A stretch of 53,241 nucleotides of DNA, from positions 1 through 53,241 of the forward strand of contig NZ_AULB01000042.1 in the NCBI RefSeq assembly GCF_000425065.1. The letters are read 5' to 3'. This document shows positions 6,483 to 15,390 of this stretch, one piece after another. Source of the stretch: Actinomadura rifamycini DSM 43936. Lineage in GTDB: Bacteria; Actinomycetota; Actinomycetes; Streptosporangiales; Streptosporangiaceae. The position numbers and the translations under genes were made by a program. The notes below the pieces were generated by a model. It searched no databases. It was given only the letters and a program-made list of their open reading frames with translations, and had not been told where the DNA came from. Each line of letters begins with the position of its first letter. Positions within the stretch are counted from its first letter, which is position 1.

Positions 6483-7529
6483 ATGAGGACATTCCTGGTG
6501 AGTGCGGCCGTCGCGGGCGCCGCACTGCTGGCCCTGCCGGCGGCGGCGCACGCCGCCGAGACCGACCCGCGCACCGTGCCGCTGCCGTTCCTGTGGCCGC
6601 GCGCCGACCTCACCGCCGTCGCCCCGGACGGAGCGGGCGGCGTCTGGATCGGCGGCGGCCAGGGCGCCCACTGCCTGGTCGTGCTCAACCCGTGGTGCTA
6701 CAACATCGGCAACCCGGTCGTGCGGCGCTGGACCGGATCGGGCTGGCAGGAGTACCCGATCCGCGGCTGGACGGGCAACGGGTTCGTCCGGCAGGTCGCG
6801 TCAGGGGCGGGCGGGACGTGGATCGGCGGCGTCGAGCAGGGCGCGGCCGGGACGAACCGGCTGTTCGCGTTCGACGGGACGTCCTTCCGTAGGGTCGAGA
6901 CGCCGTCCGCCGCCGCTATCGGCGTGCTCAGCACCGGGCCCGCCGGGACTTGGATCACCCAGGACGTCCCCGCCGGTTCGGGCGAGCCGCACCTCCTCCG
7001 GCGCGACGGCGACGCCTGGACCGCCGTCGGCCTCCCCGACCCGGGCGCGCGGTTCAACGACGTCCGTGCGTCGTCCGCCGCGGACGTCTGGGCCGCGGGC
7101 TCCCGCCCCGGCGCGGACGGCGGCGAGCGGCGGCCCGCCGTGGCCCGCTTCGACGGCACCGCCTGGACCCGGCTGCCCGAACCCGACCTGCCGTCCTCCA
7201 ACAGCATCGACCGGGTCGTCCCGCTGGCGCCCGACGACGTGTGGGTGTCCGCGAACGCGCACCTCGCCCATTGGGACGGCTCCGCGTGGACGACGATCGA
7301 CGGGCCGGGCGGCCCCGTCGTCGACATCGCCGTCGACGGTTCGGGCGCCGTGTGGGCGGCGACCGTCCCGTCCGGCGGCACCGGGCTCGCGCGCTACGAG
7401 GACGGCGCGTGGCAGCCGGTCGCCGTTCCGGACGGCGCCGAACTGCACGACCTCGCGGCGGTCGGCGCGTCGACGATCTGGGGCGTGGGCCGCGCGAACG
7501 ATGCCCCGATCGCGGTGCGCACAGGCTGA
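6483..7529 (+). CDS. Secreted beta-propeller-like protein
   Basis: 348 aa from ATG 6483 (GTG 6474 in frame is an alternative). A Sec signal peptide with an Ala-rich core ends at about residue 24 (HA-AE). The mature protein contains repeated blocks of the type AVAPDGAGGVWIGG, ASGAGGTWIGG, ASSAADVWAAG, LAPDDVWVSAN and AVDGSGAVWAA, roughly 45-55 residues apart, typical of a beta-propeller with two-component-regulator-propeller-like blades. No enzyme motif is visible. It is probably an extracellular binding protein. No strong ribosome binding site is seen, so the message may be nearly leaderless. Confidence 0.75.
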   Translation: MRTFLVSAAVAGAALLALPAAAHAAETDPRTVPLPFLWPRADLTAVAPDGAGGVWIGGGQGAHCLVVLNPWCYNIGNPVVRRWTGSGWQEYPIRGWTGNGFVRQVASGAGGTWIGGVEQGAAGTNRLFAFDGTSFRRVETPSAAAIGVLSTGPAGTWITQDVPAGSGEPHLLRRDGDAWTAVGLPDPGARFNDVRASSAADVWAAGSRPGADGGERRPAVARFDGTAWTRLPEPDLPSSNSIDRVVPLAPDDVWVSANAHLAHWDGSAWTTIDGPGGPVVDIAVDGSGAVWAATVPSGGTGLARYEDGAWQPVAVPDGAELHDLAAVGASTIWGVGRANDAPIAVRTG

Positions 7530-7661
7530 CCCCGGGCGGGGAGCGTCACGCCTCGGCTCGTCGAACGGCCGGGCCGACGCGCGGGTCGCGGCGGAGTCGC
7601 GTCCGCGCGATCGTCGCGTTCCGGCCGGGTACGGGGGCGGGCGTCCGGGCATCCTCTGGAC

Positions 7662-8144
7662 ATGGGCGACGCGACCGCCGCCATCCGGCCGTTCCGCCCC
7701 GGCGACGCCCGGCAGGTCGCCGGGCTCGTCCGGCGGTGCCTGCACGCGGTGAACGGCCGCGACTACCCGCCCGACGTCATCGACCGGATGTGCGCGCGGT
7801 TCACCGCCGAGCGGTTCGTGGAGCTGTCGGCGGTCCGCCGCGTCTACGTCGCCGACGACGGCCGGGTCGTCGGCACCGTCTCCCGCGACGGCAACCGCGT
7901 CTACTCGCTGTTCGTCGATCCCGGCGCGGCCGGGCGGGGCCTCGGACGGCGGCTCCTGCGGCACGTCGAGACGCTCGCCGCCCGCGAGGGCCACGCCCAC
8001 ATGGAGACCGGCGCCACCGTCACCGCCCACAGCTTCTACCTGCGCCTCGGCTACCGCGACGCCGACACCGGGCCCGGCTCCGACTACCTCCTGCGCAAGC
8101 CGCTGCCCCCGGCCGGGGGTGCCGGGGGTCAGCGCTCGCGGTAG
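7662..8144 (+). CDS. GNAT-family N-acetyltransferase
   Basis: 160 aa. It shows the GNAT fold order: N-terminal helix pair with AIRPFRPGDARQVAGLVRR, the strand VYSLFVDPGAAG, the acetyl-CoA pyrophosphate loop RGLGRRLLRHVE (Q/RxxGxG/A type) at about 92-105, and the C-terminal YLRLGYRDAD motif. The acceptor substrate cannot be predicted. The 132 bases before it hold no other gene. Its 3' end overlaps the convergent Atu4866-like lipoprotein gene by 16 bases. Confidence 0.85.
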   Translation: MGDATAAIRPFRPGDARQVAGLVRRCLHAVNGRDYPPDVIDRMCARFTAERFVELSAVRRVYVADDGRVVGTVSRDGNRVYSLFVDPGAAGRGLGRRLLRHVETLAAREGHAHMETGATVTAHSFYLRLGYRDADTGPGSDYLLRKPLPPAGGAGGQRSR

Positions 8145-8455
8145 AGGACGAGGTGCTCGTGGTAGAGGACGCCGTCGCGGACGTCGCCGGTGGCGGTGAA
8201 GCCGAGGTCGTCGAAGTAGTCGATGTGGTCGCCGGTGACCGTGTAGCGGCCGGTGTAGGCGCGTTCGCGGCCGTCCCGCGCCTCCTCGTAGCGGCCGTCG
8301 GGCAGGAGCTCCTGCCGGATGCGGCCGTCGGCGGTGACCCACATGCCCACGTGGGGATGCGGGGCGGTCTGGGGGCGGCCGGGTCGGTCCTGCTTGCAGG
8401 CGGACGCGGCGAGGACGGCGAGCAGGCCGAGGGCGACGGCGGCGGTGCGCGGCAT
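8129..8455 (-). CDS. Atu4866-domain lipoprotein
   Basis: 108 aa from ATG 8455 with AAGGAG six bases upstream. Residues 1-20 form a lipoprotein-type signal peptide ending LAASAC. The rest matches the small beta-barrel family named after Agrobacterium Atu4866: VGMWVTADGRIRQELLPDG, then YTGRYTVTGDHIDYFDDLGF and DGVLYHEHLVLYR. Members are secreted or periplasmic proteins of unknown function. A four-copy 13-bp repeat lies in its 5' leader. Confidence 0.8.
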   Translation of the reverse strand: MPRTAAVALGLLAVLAASACKQDRPGRPQTAPHPHVGMWVTADGRIRQELLPDGRYEEARDGRERAYTGRYTVTGDHIDYFDDLGFTATGDVRDGVLYHEHLVLYRER

Positions 8456-8472
8456 GGCGGGCTCCTTGGACA

Positions 8473-8524
8473 GGTTGCTGGGACGGGCTGCTGGGACGGG
8501 CTGCTGGGACGGGCTGCTGGGGAC
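8473..8524 (-). repeat. Four-copy 13-bp tandem repeat in a 5' leader
   Basis: On the plus strand the unit is GGCTGCTGGGACG, in the copies 8473-8485 (one T for C), 8486-8498, 8499-8511 and a last imperfect copy 8512-8524. It starts seven bases upstream of the AAGGAG of the minus-strand lipoprotein gene. The period is not a multiple of three over the whole array, so it is not protein-coding. It could be a slippage-prone element or an array of binding sites. Confidence 0.8.
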
Positions 8525-8682
8525 ACCGTCGAGTCTGCTGCGGCGCCGGTGCCGGGGGCAGGGCGCGGTCTTCCTGGGAGGGCCGCACCGAGGAACGCTC
8601 GGGGACTCCCCGGCGTGGTCGCCGCGTGACAAGATGTCAGTCAAAGGAACAGGTTTGTTCTCAATAAGGGCGGAGGCGCCGG

Positions 8683-10725
8683 GTGGCGGTCGCACCGGTG
8701 AAGACGGACGATCCGGAACGGGTCGGGCGGTACCGGATCGTGGGGCGGCTCGGCCAGGGCGGCATGGGGCGCGTGTACCTGGGGCTGTCGCCGGGCGGGC
8801 GTCCGGTCGCGGTGAAGGTCGTGCGGGACGAACTCGCGGGCGACCCGGGCTTCCGCGGCCGGTTCGTCCGTGAGGTGGCGGCGGCGCGGCTGGTCGCGGG
8901 CTTCTACACCGCCGAGGTCGTGGACGCCGACCCGGACGGCGACCCGCCGTGGCTCGCGACGCGGTACGTGGCGGGGCCGTCGCTGGAGGCGGCGGTGGCG
9001 GCGCACGGCCCGTGGCCGGAGCGGTCGGTGCGGGCGCTGGGCGCGGCGCTGGCGGAGGGGCTGGAGAGCGTGCACGGCGCCGGGGTGGTGCACCGCGACC
9101 TGAAGCCGTCGAACGTGCTGCTGGCGGCGGACGGCCCGCGCCTGATCGACTTCGGGATCTCCCTCGCGGCCGAGGGCACCCAGCTCACCGAGACCGGCGC
9201 GGTGATCGGGACGCCCGGCTTCATCGCCCCGGAGCAGCTCGTGCGGGACGAGGCGTCCGCGGCGAGCGACGTCTTCGCGTTCGGCGCCGTCCTGGCGTTC
9301 GCGGCGACCGGGAGCGGGCCGTTCGGGGGCGGCCCGGCGCACGCGCTGCACTACCGGGTGGTGCACGAGCCGCCGGACCTGGCGGGGCTGCCGTCCGGGC
9401 TCGCGGACGTGGTGGGCCGCTGCCTGGCCAAGGACCCCGAGGAGCGTCCCGCGGTGTCCGAGCTGGTCGCGGAGCTGGGCGGTGCCGGGGACGGCCCGCT
9501 GCCCGACGCGGTCGCGGCCGACATCGGGCGCGCGGAGGCCGCCCCGGTCCTGGTACCCGCCGGGGCGGTGGCCGAGCCGCCCGCGGAGCCGACGGCCGTC
9601 GACCGCCGCGCGCGGGCCGGGTGGCGCAGGCCGCTGCTCGCGGGCGTCGCCGTCGCCGCCACGGTGTCGCTCGTCGCGGCGGGGGCCGTGCTCGCGGCCC
9701 GGACGTCCGGGGACGAGCGGGACACCGCCGGGCCGCCCGCGTGGAAGGAGCGCTGGTCGTTCCCGCTGGACGGCGACCTCGAACTGGTGCGCGTCACCGA
9801 GAGCACGGTCTACCTCGGCGACCAGGACGGCACCCTGGTCGTGCTCGACGCCGCCGGCGGCGCGGAGCGGTGGCGGAAGCGCTACCCCGGGGAGTACCCG
9901 GCCCTCGAGGAGGGGAGCGACGAGATCGCGTACTACGGGGACGGCACGTACACGTACGCCCTGGACGCCCGGAACGGCCGGGAGCTCTGGAAGGAGAAGG
10001 ACCACGGCATCACCGGGCCGTCCAGCACCGTCGGAAGCACCACGTACAAGGCGTTCGCCAACTGGCTGTTCGAGATCGACGCCCGCACCGGCGACAAGCG
10101 CTGGGAGAAGCGCACCGAAGGCGTGATGTGGGACACCCCGGTCGCCGCCGGCGGGACCCTCTACGTCGTGGACGGCGAAGCCGCCCTGCACGCCGTGGAC
10201 GCCGGGACCGGCGACGGCCTGTGGCGGTTCGACGCCGGGAGCGAGATCGAGGCGCTGCCGGTCGCCGCGGACGGCATGGTCTACCTCGCCACCATGGACG
10301 GCGCGGTGCACGCGGTGGACGCCGACACCGGGCGGGAGGCGTGGAGCCGGGAGTTCGACGGGCCGGAATGGGACCCGGCCCTCGCGGCGGGGGCCGGATA
10401 CCCGATCGCCGCGGGCCGGGTCGTCTACTTCGAGAACGACGCCTACGTGTGCGCCTTCGACGCCGGGACCGGCGAACTGCTGTGGAAGCACGAACCGGGC
10501 CCGGACAAGGAGCTCGTGCTGCTGGAGGCGATGGACGGCCAGGTCCTCTTCAACGAGGTCCCCGACAACGACGGCGACGGCGAGAACGAGACCGTGCACG
10601 CCCTCGACGCCCGCACCGGCGAACGGCTGTGGACGGACGTCCTCGGGGAGAGCACGACGATCGTCGGCGGCACCGTGTACTACGAGGACGGCGGGCGCCT
10701 GCGGGCGGTCGAGGCCGCCGGGTGA
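8683..10725 (+). CDS. Receptor Ser/Thr protein kinase with PQQ-repeat sensor
   Basis: 680 aa. Kinase domain at about 17-275: glycine loop GQGGMG (24-29), ATP lysine in VAVKV (K45), catalytic loop HRDLKPSN (137-144), DFG (156-158), GTPGFIAPEQL activation-segment end and CLAKDPEERPAVSELV. One membrane helix follows at about 316-338. The outside region (350-680) holds repeated PQQ-propeller motifs such as LDARNGRELW, IDARTGDKRW, VDAGTGDGLW, VDADTGREAW, FDAGTGELLW and LDARTGERLW. All catalytic residues are intact, so it should autophosphorylate and phosphorylate cytoplasmic targets when the propeller binds its ligand. The start is GTG 8683, six bases after GGAGG. The paralogue follows 17 bases after its stop. 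Confidence 0.93.
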   Translation: MAVAPVKTDDPERVGRYRIVGRLGQGGMGRVYLGLSPGGRPVAVKVVRDELAGDPGFRGRFVREVAAARLVAGFYTAEVVDADPDGDPPWLATRYVAGPSLEAAVAAHGPWPERSVRALGAALAEGLESVHGAGVVHRDLKPSNVLLAADGPRLIDFGISLAAEGTQLTETGAVIGTPGFIAPEQLVRDEASAASDVFAFGAVLAFAATGSGPFGGGPAHALHYRVVHEPPDLAGLPSGLADVVGRCLAKDPEERPAVSELVAELGGAGDGPLPDAVAADIGRAEAAPVLVPAGAVAEPPAEPTAVDRRARAGWRRPLLAGVAVAATVSLVAAGAVLAARTSGDERDTAGPPAWKERWSFPLDGDLELVRVTESTVYLGDQDGTLVVLDAAGGAERWRKRYPGEYPALEEGSDEIAYYGDGTYTYALDARNGRELWKEKDHGITGPSSTVGSTTYKAFANWLFEIDARTGDKRWEKRTEGVMWDTPVAAGGTLYVVDGEAALHAVDAGTGDGLWRFDAGSEIEALPVAADGMVYLATMDGAVHAVDADTGREAWSREFDGPEWDPALAAGAGYPIAAGRVVYFENDAYVCAFDAGTGELLWKHEPGPDKELVLLEAMDGQVLFNEVPDNDGDGENETVHALDARTGERLWTDVLGESTTIVGGTVYYEDGGRLRAVEAAG

Positions 10726-10742
10726 GCGCGAGGAGGAGCAGG

Positions 10743-12866
10743 GTGGGTGCGCGCGCGCCGCTGGAGGCGGACGATCCGGAACGGGTCGGGCGGTACCGGC
10801 TCGTCGGCCGGCTCGGCCAGGGCGGCATGGGACGCGTCTACCTGGGGCTGTCGCCGGGCGGCCGGGCGGTCGCGGTGAAGGTCGTGCGGGACGAGCTCGC
10901 GGAGGACCCGGGCTTCCGCGGCCGGTTCGTCCGCGAGGTGAGGGCGGCGCGCCGGGTGACGGGGCTGTTCACGGCCGCCGTCGTGGACGCCGACCCGGAC
11001 GGCGACCCGCCGTGGCTCGCCACCGAGTACGTGCCGGGGATGTCGCTGCGGGAGGCGGTGGCGGCGCACGGCCCGTGGCCGGAGCGCTCGGTGCGGGCGC
11101 TGGGCGCCGCGCTCGCCGAGGCCCTCGAAGCCGTGCACGCGGCCGGGGTGGTGCACCGCGACCTCAAGCCGTCGAACATCCTCCTGGCGGAGGACGGCCC
11201 CCGCCTCATCGACTTCGGGATCTCGCTCGCGGTCGAGGGCACCCGGCTGACGGTGACGGGCGCGGCGCTCGGGACGCCCGGGTTCATGGCGCCCGAGCAG
11301 CTGCGGGGCGGCGACACGGGTCCCGCGGGCGACGTGTTCGCGCTCGGCGCCGTCCTGGCCCACGCCGCGACCGGGGACGGGCCGTTCGGCGGCGGGTCGG
11401 CGCACGCGCTGAACTACCGGGTGGTGCACGAGCCGCCGAACCTGGCGGCGCTGCCGTCGGACCTGGCGCACCTCGTGGCGCGCTGCCTCGCCAAGGACCC
11501 CGGCGCCCGCCCGGCGGTGTCCGAGCTGGTCGCCGAGCTGGCCGCGGACGGGCCGTCCGGCGGGTCCCTCGCGGAGGAGGGGTGGCTGCCCGGGCCGGTG
11601 ACGGCCGAGCTCACCCGCGAGTACGCCCGCCCGTCCGTCGAGCCCGCGCCGACCGTCGTCGAGACCGCCGTCCTGCCGGACCCGCCGCCCGCCGGACGGC
11701 GCAGGTGGGCGCGGCGCCCGCTGCTCGCGGGCGCCGCCGTGGCGGCCGTCATCGCGGTGGTCGCGGCCGTGGTGCTCGTGTCCGGCGGCTCCGGCGCCGG
11801 GTCGTCCGGGGCGTCCGAGCCGTCCGCGAGTCCCGATCCGCCGAAGCTGACGCAGCTGTGGTCGTACGAGAAGGCCCCGTCCGATCCGCCCGTCGTGGCG
11901 GACGGGACGGTGTACTTCGACAGGGACTCCGTCGTGTACGCCGTGGACGCCCGCACCGGCGGCCTCCGCTGGACGTTCGACCGGACGGGCATCCCGCTGG
12001 GCTTGACCGTCGTCGGCGGCCGGCTCTACTTCGAGAGCGGCCACAACGACGACGGTGGCCGCGTGTACGCGCTCGACGCCGGGACCGGCAGGCAGGTGTG
12101 GGAGCACCCGGTCGGCAGCACGGTGACCGAAGGGCCCATCGTCGCCGACGGTGCCGTGTACTTCGGCACGTCGGAGTTCGGCGAGGGGGGCAAGGGGGGT
12201 GTCCACGCGGTGGACGCGGCCACCGGGCGGAAGATGTGGAGCGCTCCGGCCGGGCTGGTCGGCGGGCTGGCCGTCGCCGACGGCGTCGCCTACTTCGCCG
12301 AGGTCGGCAAGAAGGGGCGGGAGCACCGCATCCACGCGGTCGACGCCCGCACGGGCGAGGAGCGCTTGAACCTGCTGGACGGGAACGTCCGCAACCGGCT
12401 GGCGTCGCTGACCGCCGCGGACGGCGTCCTCTACGCCCTCAGCGATTACGGCGGTGTCCTCACGGCCCGGGATTCCGGCGGGCGGGTCCGCTGGCGGATC
12501 GAGACCGAGATCGAGGAGTTCGAGAACGTCGAGTTCCCGACCGTGCGCGGCGGCGTCCTCTACCTCGGCGGGAACGACTACAACGAGCACAACGGCACGG
12601 TGCTCGCCGTCGACGCGCGGACCGGCAAGGAGCTGTGGAGGGAAGAGACCGCCGACGCCCTTACCGCGCCGCCCAGGCTCGCGGACGGCATCGTCTACGT
12701 GAGCACCAAGGAGGGCGACCTCCACCTGCTGGACGCCCGCGCGGGCGACTCGCGCGGGACGGTGCGGCTGGCCGACGGGTCGGACGCGTCCCCGGCCGTC
12801 GTCGGCGGGACCGTCTACTTCGACGGCGGCGACGGCCGCCTGCGCGCCGCGGAGATGGCCCGGTGA
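10743..12866 (+). CDS. Receptor Ser/Thr protein kinase with PQQ-repeat sensor, paralogue
   Basis: 707 aa from GTG 10743, which has AGGAGG six bases upstream and matches the start of the first kinase (DDPERVGRYR). GTG 10722, overlapping the upstream TGA, is in frame but badly spaced. The kinase domain is nearly identical in layout: GQGGMG (about 25-30), K46, HRDLKPSN (138-145), DFG (157-159). A membrane helix lies at about 326-348, followed by a PQQ-type propeller with VDARTGGLRW, LDAGTGRQVW, VDAATGRKMW, VDARTGEERL and VDARTGKELW. The propellers of the two kinases differ much more than their kinase domains, suggesting duplication followed by divergence in sensing. Confidence 0.93.
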   Translation: MGARAPLEADDPERVGRYRLVGRLGQGGMGRVYLGLSPGGRAVAVKVVRDELAEDPGFRGRFVREVRAARRVTGLFTAAVVDADPDGDPPWLATEYVPGMSLREAVAAHGPWPERSVRALGAALAEALEAVHAAGVVHRDLKPSNILLAEDGPRLIDFGISLAVEGTRLTVTGAALGTPGFMAPEQLRGGDTGPAGDVFALGAVLAHAATGDGPFGGGSAHALNYRVVHEPPNLAALPSDLAHLVARCLAKDPGARPAVSELVAELAADGPSGGSLAEEGWLPGPVTAELTREYARPSVEPAPTVVETAVLPDPPPAGRRRWARRPLLAGAAVAAVIAVVAAVVLVSGGSGAGSSGASEPSASPDPPKLTQLWSYEKAPSDPPVVADGTVYFDRDSVVYAVDARTGGLRWTFDRTGIPLGLTVVGGRLYFESGHNDDGGRVYALDAGTGRQVWEHPVGSTVTEGPIVADGAVYFGTSEFGEGGKGGVHAVDAATGRKMWSAPAGLVGGLAVADGVAYFAEVGKKGREHRIHAVDARTGEERLNLLDGNVRNRLASLTAADGVLYALSDYGGVLTARDSGGRVRWRIETEIEEFENVEFPTVRGGVLYLGGNDYNEHNGTVLAVDARTGKELWREETADALTAPPRLADGIVYVSTKEGDLHLLDARAGDSRGTVRLADGSDASPAVVGGTVYFDGGDGRLRAAEMAR

Positions 12867-13055
12867 CGCCCCCGACCCCGGCGGGCACGGGGGCACCGCC
12901 GGGGCCGGGGCCGCGCGGGGGCGGGCCGGGACGGTAGCGTTCGGGTCGGACGATCGCTCGCGGCCCTGGTCCGGCCCGGTATGGCACGTTCCAGGCCGGA
13001 CGGACCCACGGAACGGCCGGACGTCCGCGACGCACCCGGTTCGAGGAGGAAACGC

Positions 13056-13592
13056 GTGCCCAACGCCAGCCCGGCCCCCGCCCCCGCCGACGCCCCCGCC
13101 GACGGGTTCGTGGAGGTGCGGTCGCCGGACGTCCTGCGGGAGATCCTCGGCGAGCCGCTCCCGATCGTCATCGACAAGGTGCACGACCGGCTCACCCCGG
13201 ACGACGCCGACATCCTCGCCCGCGCCCGGCTCGCGCTCCTCGCGACGTCCGACGCCGCCGGGGAGCTGGACGTCTCGCCGCGCGGCGGGAAGCCCGGGTT
13301 CGTCCGGGTGCTGGACGACCGGACGCTCGTCCTGCCGGAACGCGTGGGCAACCGGCGCGGCGACACGCTGCACAACATCCTCGCGCACCCGAACGTCGGG
13401 ATGCTGTTCGTGATCCCGGGCGACACGCGGGTGCTGCGCGTCAACGGCCGCGCCCGGATCCTGCGGGACGCGCCGTTCTTCGCGGAGATGGCGGAGAAGG
13501 GGACCGCGCCGAAGCTGGCGGTCCTCGTCGAGGTCGACGAGGTCTACCTGCACTGCCCGGCGTCGCTGCGGCGCGCCGGGCTGACCGGCTGA
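13056..13592 (+). CDS. PPOX-class FMN-dependent flavoprotein
   Basis: 178 aa from GTG 13056, with GAGGAGG five to six bases upstream. The split-barrel pyridoxamine-oxidase-like fold is indicated by ARLALLATSDAAGELDVSPRGGKPGFVRVLDD, VLPERVGNRRGDTLHNILAHPNVGMLFVIPG (each shown here as visible blocks) and the dimer strand RVLRVNGRARIL. The block GNRRGDTLHNIL is typical of the subfamily of about 200 residues (MSMEG_1061/DR_2398 type). It probably binds FMN or F420; the substrate is unknown. The 189 bases before it, after the kinase gene, are very GC-rich with no gene seen. Confidence 0.85.
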   Translation: MPNASPAPAPADAPADGFVEVRSPDVLREILGEPLPIVIDKVHDRLTPDDADILARARLALLATSDAAGELDVSPRGGKPGFVRVLDDRTLVLPERVGNRRGDTLHNILAHPNVGMLFVIPGDTRVLRVNGRARILRDAPFFAEMAEKGTAPKLAVLVEVDEVYLHCPASLRRAGLTG

Positions 13593-13630
13593 CCGGCTGA
13601 CCGGCACGGCCCCCTCCTCCTGACGGGCGC

Positions 13631-14539
13631 TCAGGCGAGCAGCTCCGCCAGCTCGCGGGCACGGGCGTGGCGGCGCAGGCTCGTCATGCCCTTCTTCTCG
13701 AGCTGGCGGATGCGCTCGCGCGTCACCCCGTAGTTGCGGCCGATCTCGTCGAGCGTGCGCGGCCCGTCGCCGTCCAGCCCGAACCGGAGCGTCAGCACGG
13801 CGGCCTCGCGCTCGGGCAGCGTCGTCAGCACCGAGTCCAGGTAGCCGCGCAGCAGGGACGACGCTACGGCGTCGGACGGGTCGGGCGCGTCGTCGGGGAC
13901 GAGGTCGCCGAGTTCGCCGTCGCCGTCCTTGTCGGCCGGCGCGTGCAGCGACACCGGCTCCCGGGCGTCCCGCAGCACCCGCTCGACCTTGTCGGCGGGC
14001 ACGTCGAGCGCGGCGCCGATCTCCGCGGCGGTCGGCTCCCGGTCGAGGTCGGCGAGCAGGGCGCGCCGGGTGCGGGTGATCCGGTTCAGCAGCTCGACGA
14101 CGTGGACGGGGAGCCGGACGGTCCGGCCCTGGTCGGCCAGCGCGCGGCCGATCGCCTGCTTGATCCACCAGGTGGCGTAGGTGGAGAACTTCAGGCCGCG
14201 CGTGTGGTCGAACTTGTCGACGGCCCGCATCATCCCGATGTTGCCCTCCTGGATCAGGTCGGCGAGCGGCAGCGCGCCGCCGGCCGCGTAGCGCTTCGCG
14301 ATCGACACGACCAGCCGCACGTTGGCCCGCACCATGTGGTCGCGGGCGCGCTCGCCGTCGGCGGCGGCCGCTTCGAGCGCCCGCCGCTCGGCGCCGTCCG
14401 GCGGGGCGTCGCCGTCGGCCAGGCGGCGCCGGGCGAGCCGTCCGGCCGCCATCCGCTCGCCGAGTTCGCGCTCCTGCCCGCCCGTGAGCAGCGGAGTGCG
14501 GCCGATGCCGTTCAGGTAGTCCCGCACCGCGTCCGTCAT
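13631..14539 (-). CDS. Group 2 sigma-70 factor (RpoD/HrdB-like paralogue)
   Basis: 302 aa. It begins with a short region 1.2 (DAVRDYLNGIGRTPLLTGGQE), then region 2 with RANVRLVVSIAKRYAAGG, LADLIQEGNIGMMRAVDKFDH and the -10 recognition part FSTYATWWIKQAIGRA, region 3 (ADLDREPTAAEIGAAL) and region 4 with the helix-turn-helix TLDEIGRNYGVTRERIRQLE. Region 1.1 is absent and the length is short, so it is a non-essential group 2 factor rather than the housekeeping one. It is read from a consensus-like promoter shared back to back with a TetR gene. Confidence 0.93.
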   Translation of the reverse strand: MTDAVRDYLNGIGRTPLLTGGQERELGERMAAGRLARRRLADGDAPPDGAERRALEAAAADGERARDHMVRANVRLVVSIAKRYAAGGALPLADLIQEGNIGMMRAVDKFDHTRGLKFSTYATWWIKQAIGRALADQGRTVRLPVHVVELLNRITRTRRALLADLDREPTAAEIGAALDVPADKVERVLRDAREPVSLHAPADKDGDGELGDLVPDDAPDPSDAVASSLLRGYLDSVLTTLPEREAAVLTLRFGLDGDGPRTLDEIGRNYGVTRERIRQLEKKGMTSLRRHARARELAELLA

Positions 14540-14578
14540 GCCGACCGCCTCTCTCCGTCGCCGGTGCCTTCGGACCTA

Positions 14579-14607
14579 AAGTTAGAGCTGACCCAAAAAG
14601 AAGTCAA
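14579..14607 (-). promoter_or_regulatory. Consensus-like promoter of the group 2 sigma gene
   Basis: On the minus strand TTGACT (14607-14602) and TAACTT (14584-14579) are 17 bases apart, close to the primary sigma consensus. The stretch 14576-14620 is markedly AT-rich for this genome. The divergent TetR gene begins at 14644, so TetR binding here could control both genes. Confidence 0.7.
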
Positions 14608-14643
14608 GCACAAATTTCGGTCGAGCCCATGTATGGTGGGGGC

Positions 14644-15288
14644 ATGAGCGAGCAGGCGATGGGCTTGAGAGAGCTGAAGAAGCGGCAGACCAGGGAGAAC
14701 ATCTCGAACCACGCGACCAGGCTCTTCCTGGAGCGCGGCTTCGACAACGTGACGATCGCGGAGGTGGCGGCCGCCGCGCAGGTCGCCAAGATGACCGTCA
14801 CGAACTACTTCCCCCGCAAGGAAGACCTCGCCCTCGACATGCGGGACGCCTTCGTCCAGATGCTCGCGGAGACCGTCCGGGACCGCGGTCCGGGCGAGTC
14901 CGCGCTGGCCGCGCTGCGCCGCGCCTTCCTCGCCGCCGTCGCCGAGCGGAACCCCGTCGCCGGCTTCTCCGGCCCCGCGTTCGCCCGCATGATCACCGGC
15001 AGCGCGGCGCTCGTCGCCCGGCTGCGCGAGTTTCACGACGAGCGGGAGAAGGCCCTCGGCGACCTGCTCGCCGCCGAGACCGGGGCCGGACCCGACGACA
15101 TCGCCCCGCGCGTCGCCGCCGCCCAGCTCGGCGCCGTCCACCGGCTGCTGTTCGAGGAGATCCTGCGCCGCACCCTCGACGGGGACGGCGACGACGCGGT
15201 CGCGGCGGCCGTCGGCCGCGACGCCCGCATCGCGTTCGACGCCCTCGAACCGTCGCTCGGCGGCTACGCCGTCCGTCCCGCGGACTAG
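14644..15288 (+). CDS. TetR-family transcriptional regulator
   Basis: 214 aa. An N-terminal helix-turn-helix spans about 12-58: KKRQTRENISNHATRLF, FDNVTIAEVAAAAQVAKMTV, NYFPRKEDL. The C-terminal domain (60-210) would form the ligand pocket and dimer interface and has no family-specific motif. ATG 14644 is preferred over the upstream ATG 14629 because the latter would need an unusual leader; TATGGT seven bases before 14644 may be a -10 element. It is divergent from the group 2 sigma gene, whose expression it may repress. Confidence 0.9.
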   Translation: MSEQAMGLRELKKRQTRENISNHATRLFLERGFDNVTIAEVAAAAQVAKMTVTNYFPRKEDLALDMRDAFVQMLAETVRDRGPGESALAALRRAFLAAVAERNPVAGFSGPAFARMITGSAALVARLREFHDEREKALGDLLAAETGAGPDDIAPRVAAAQLGAVHRLLFEEILRRTLDGDGDDAVAAAVGRDARIAFDALEPSLGGYAVRPAD

Positions 15289-15390
15289 CCGACTGGACGT
15301 CCCGTATGTCCCGTACGTCCGGTACGGGAACGGGTTCGGAGGGAGCGGCGAAGGCTCGGTGACGGTCGACCCTTCGAACGGGAGGCGCAC

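Noticed and set aside
10680..14168. Very long antisense frame on the minus strand (over 1100 codons) and similar long frames elsewhere
   Set aside because: They lie opposite clear genes and arise from the high GC and third-position bias; their composition (Arg, Pro, Gly, Ala rich) is that of shadow frames.
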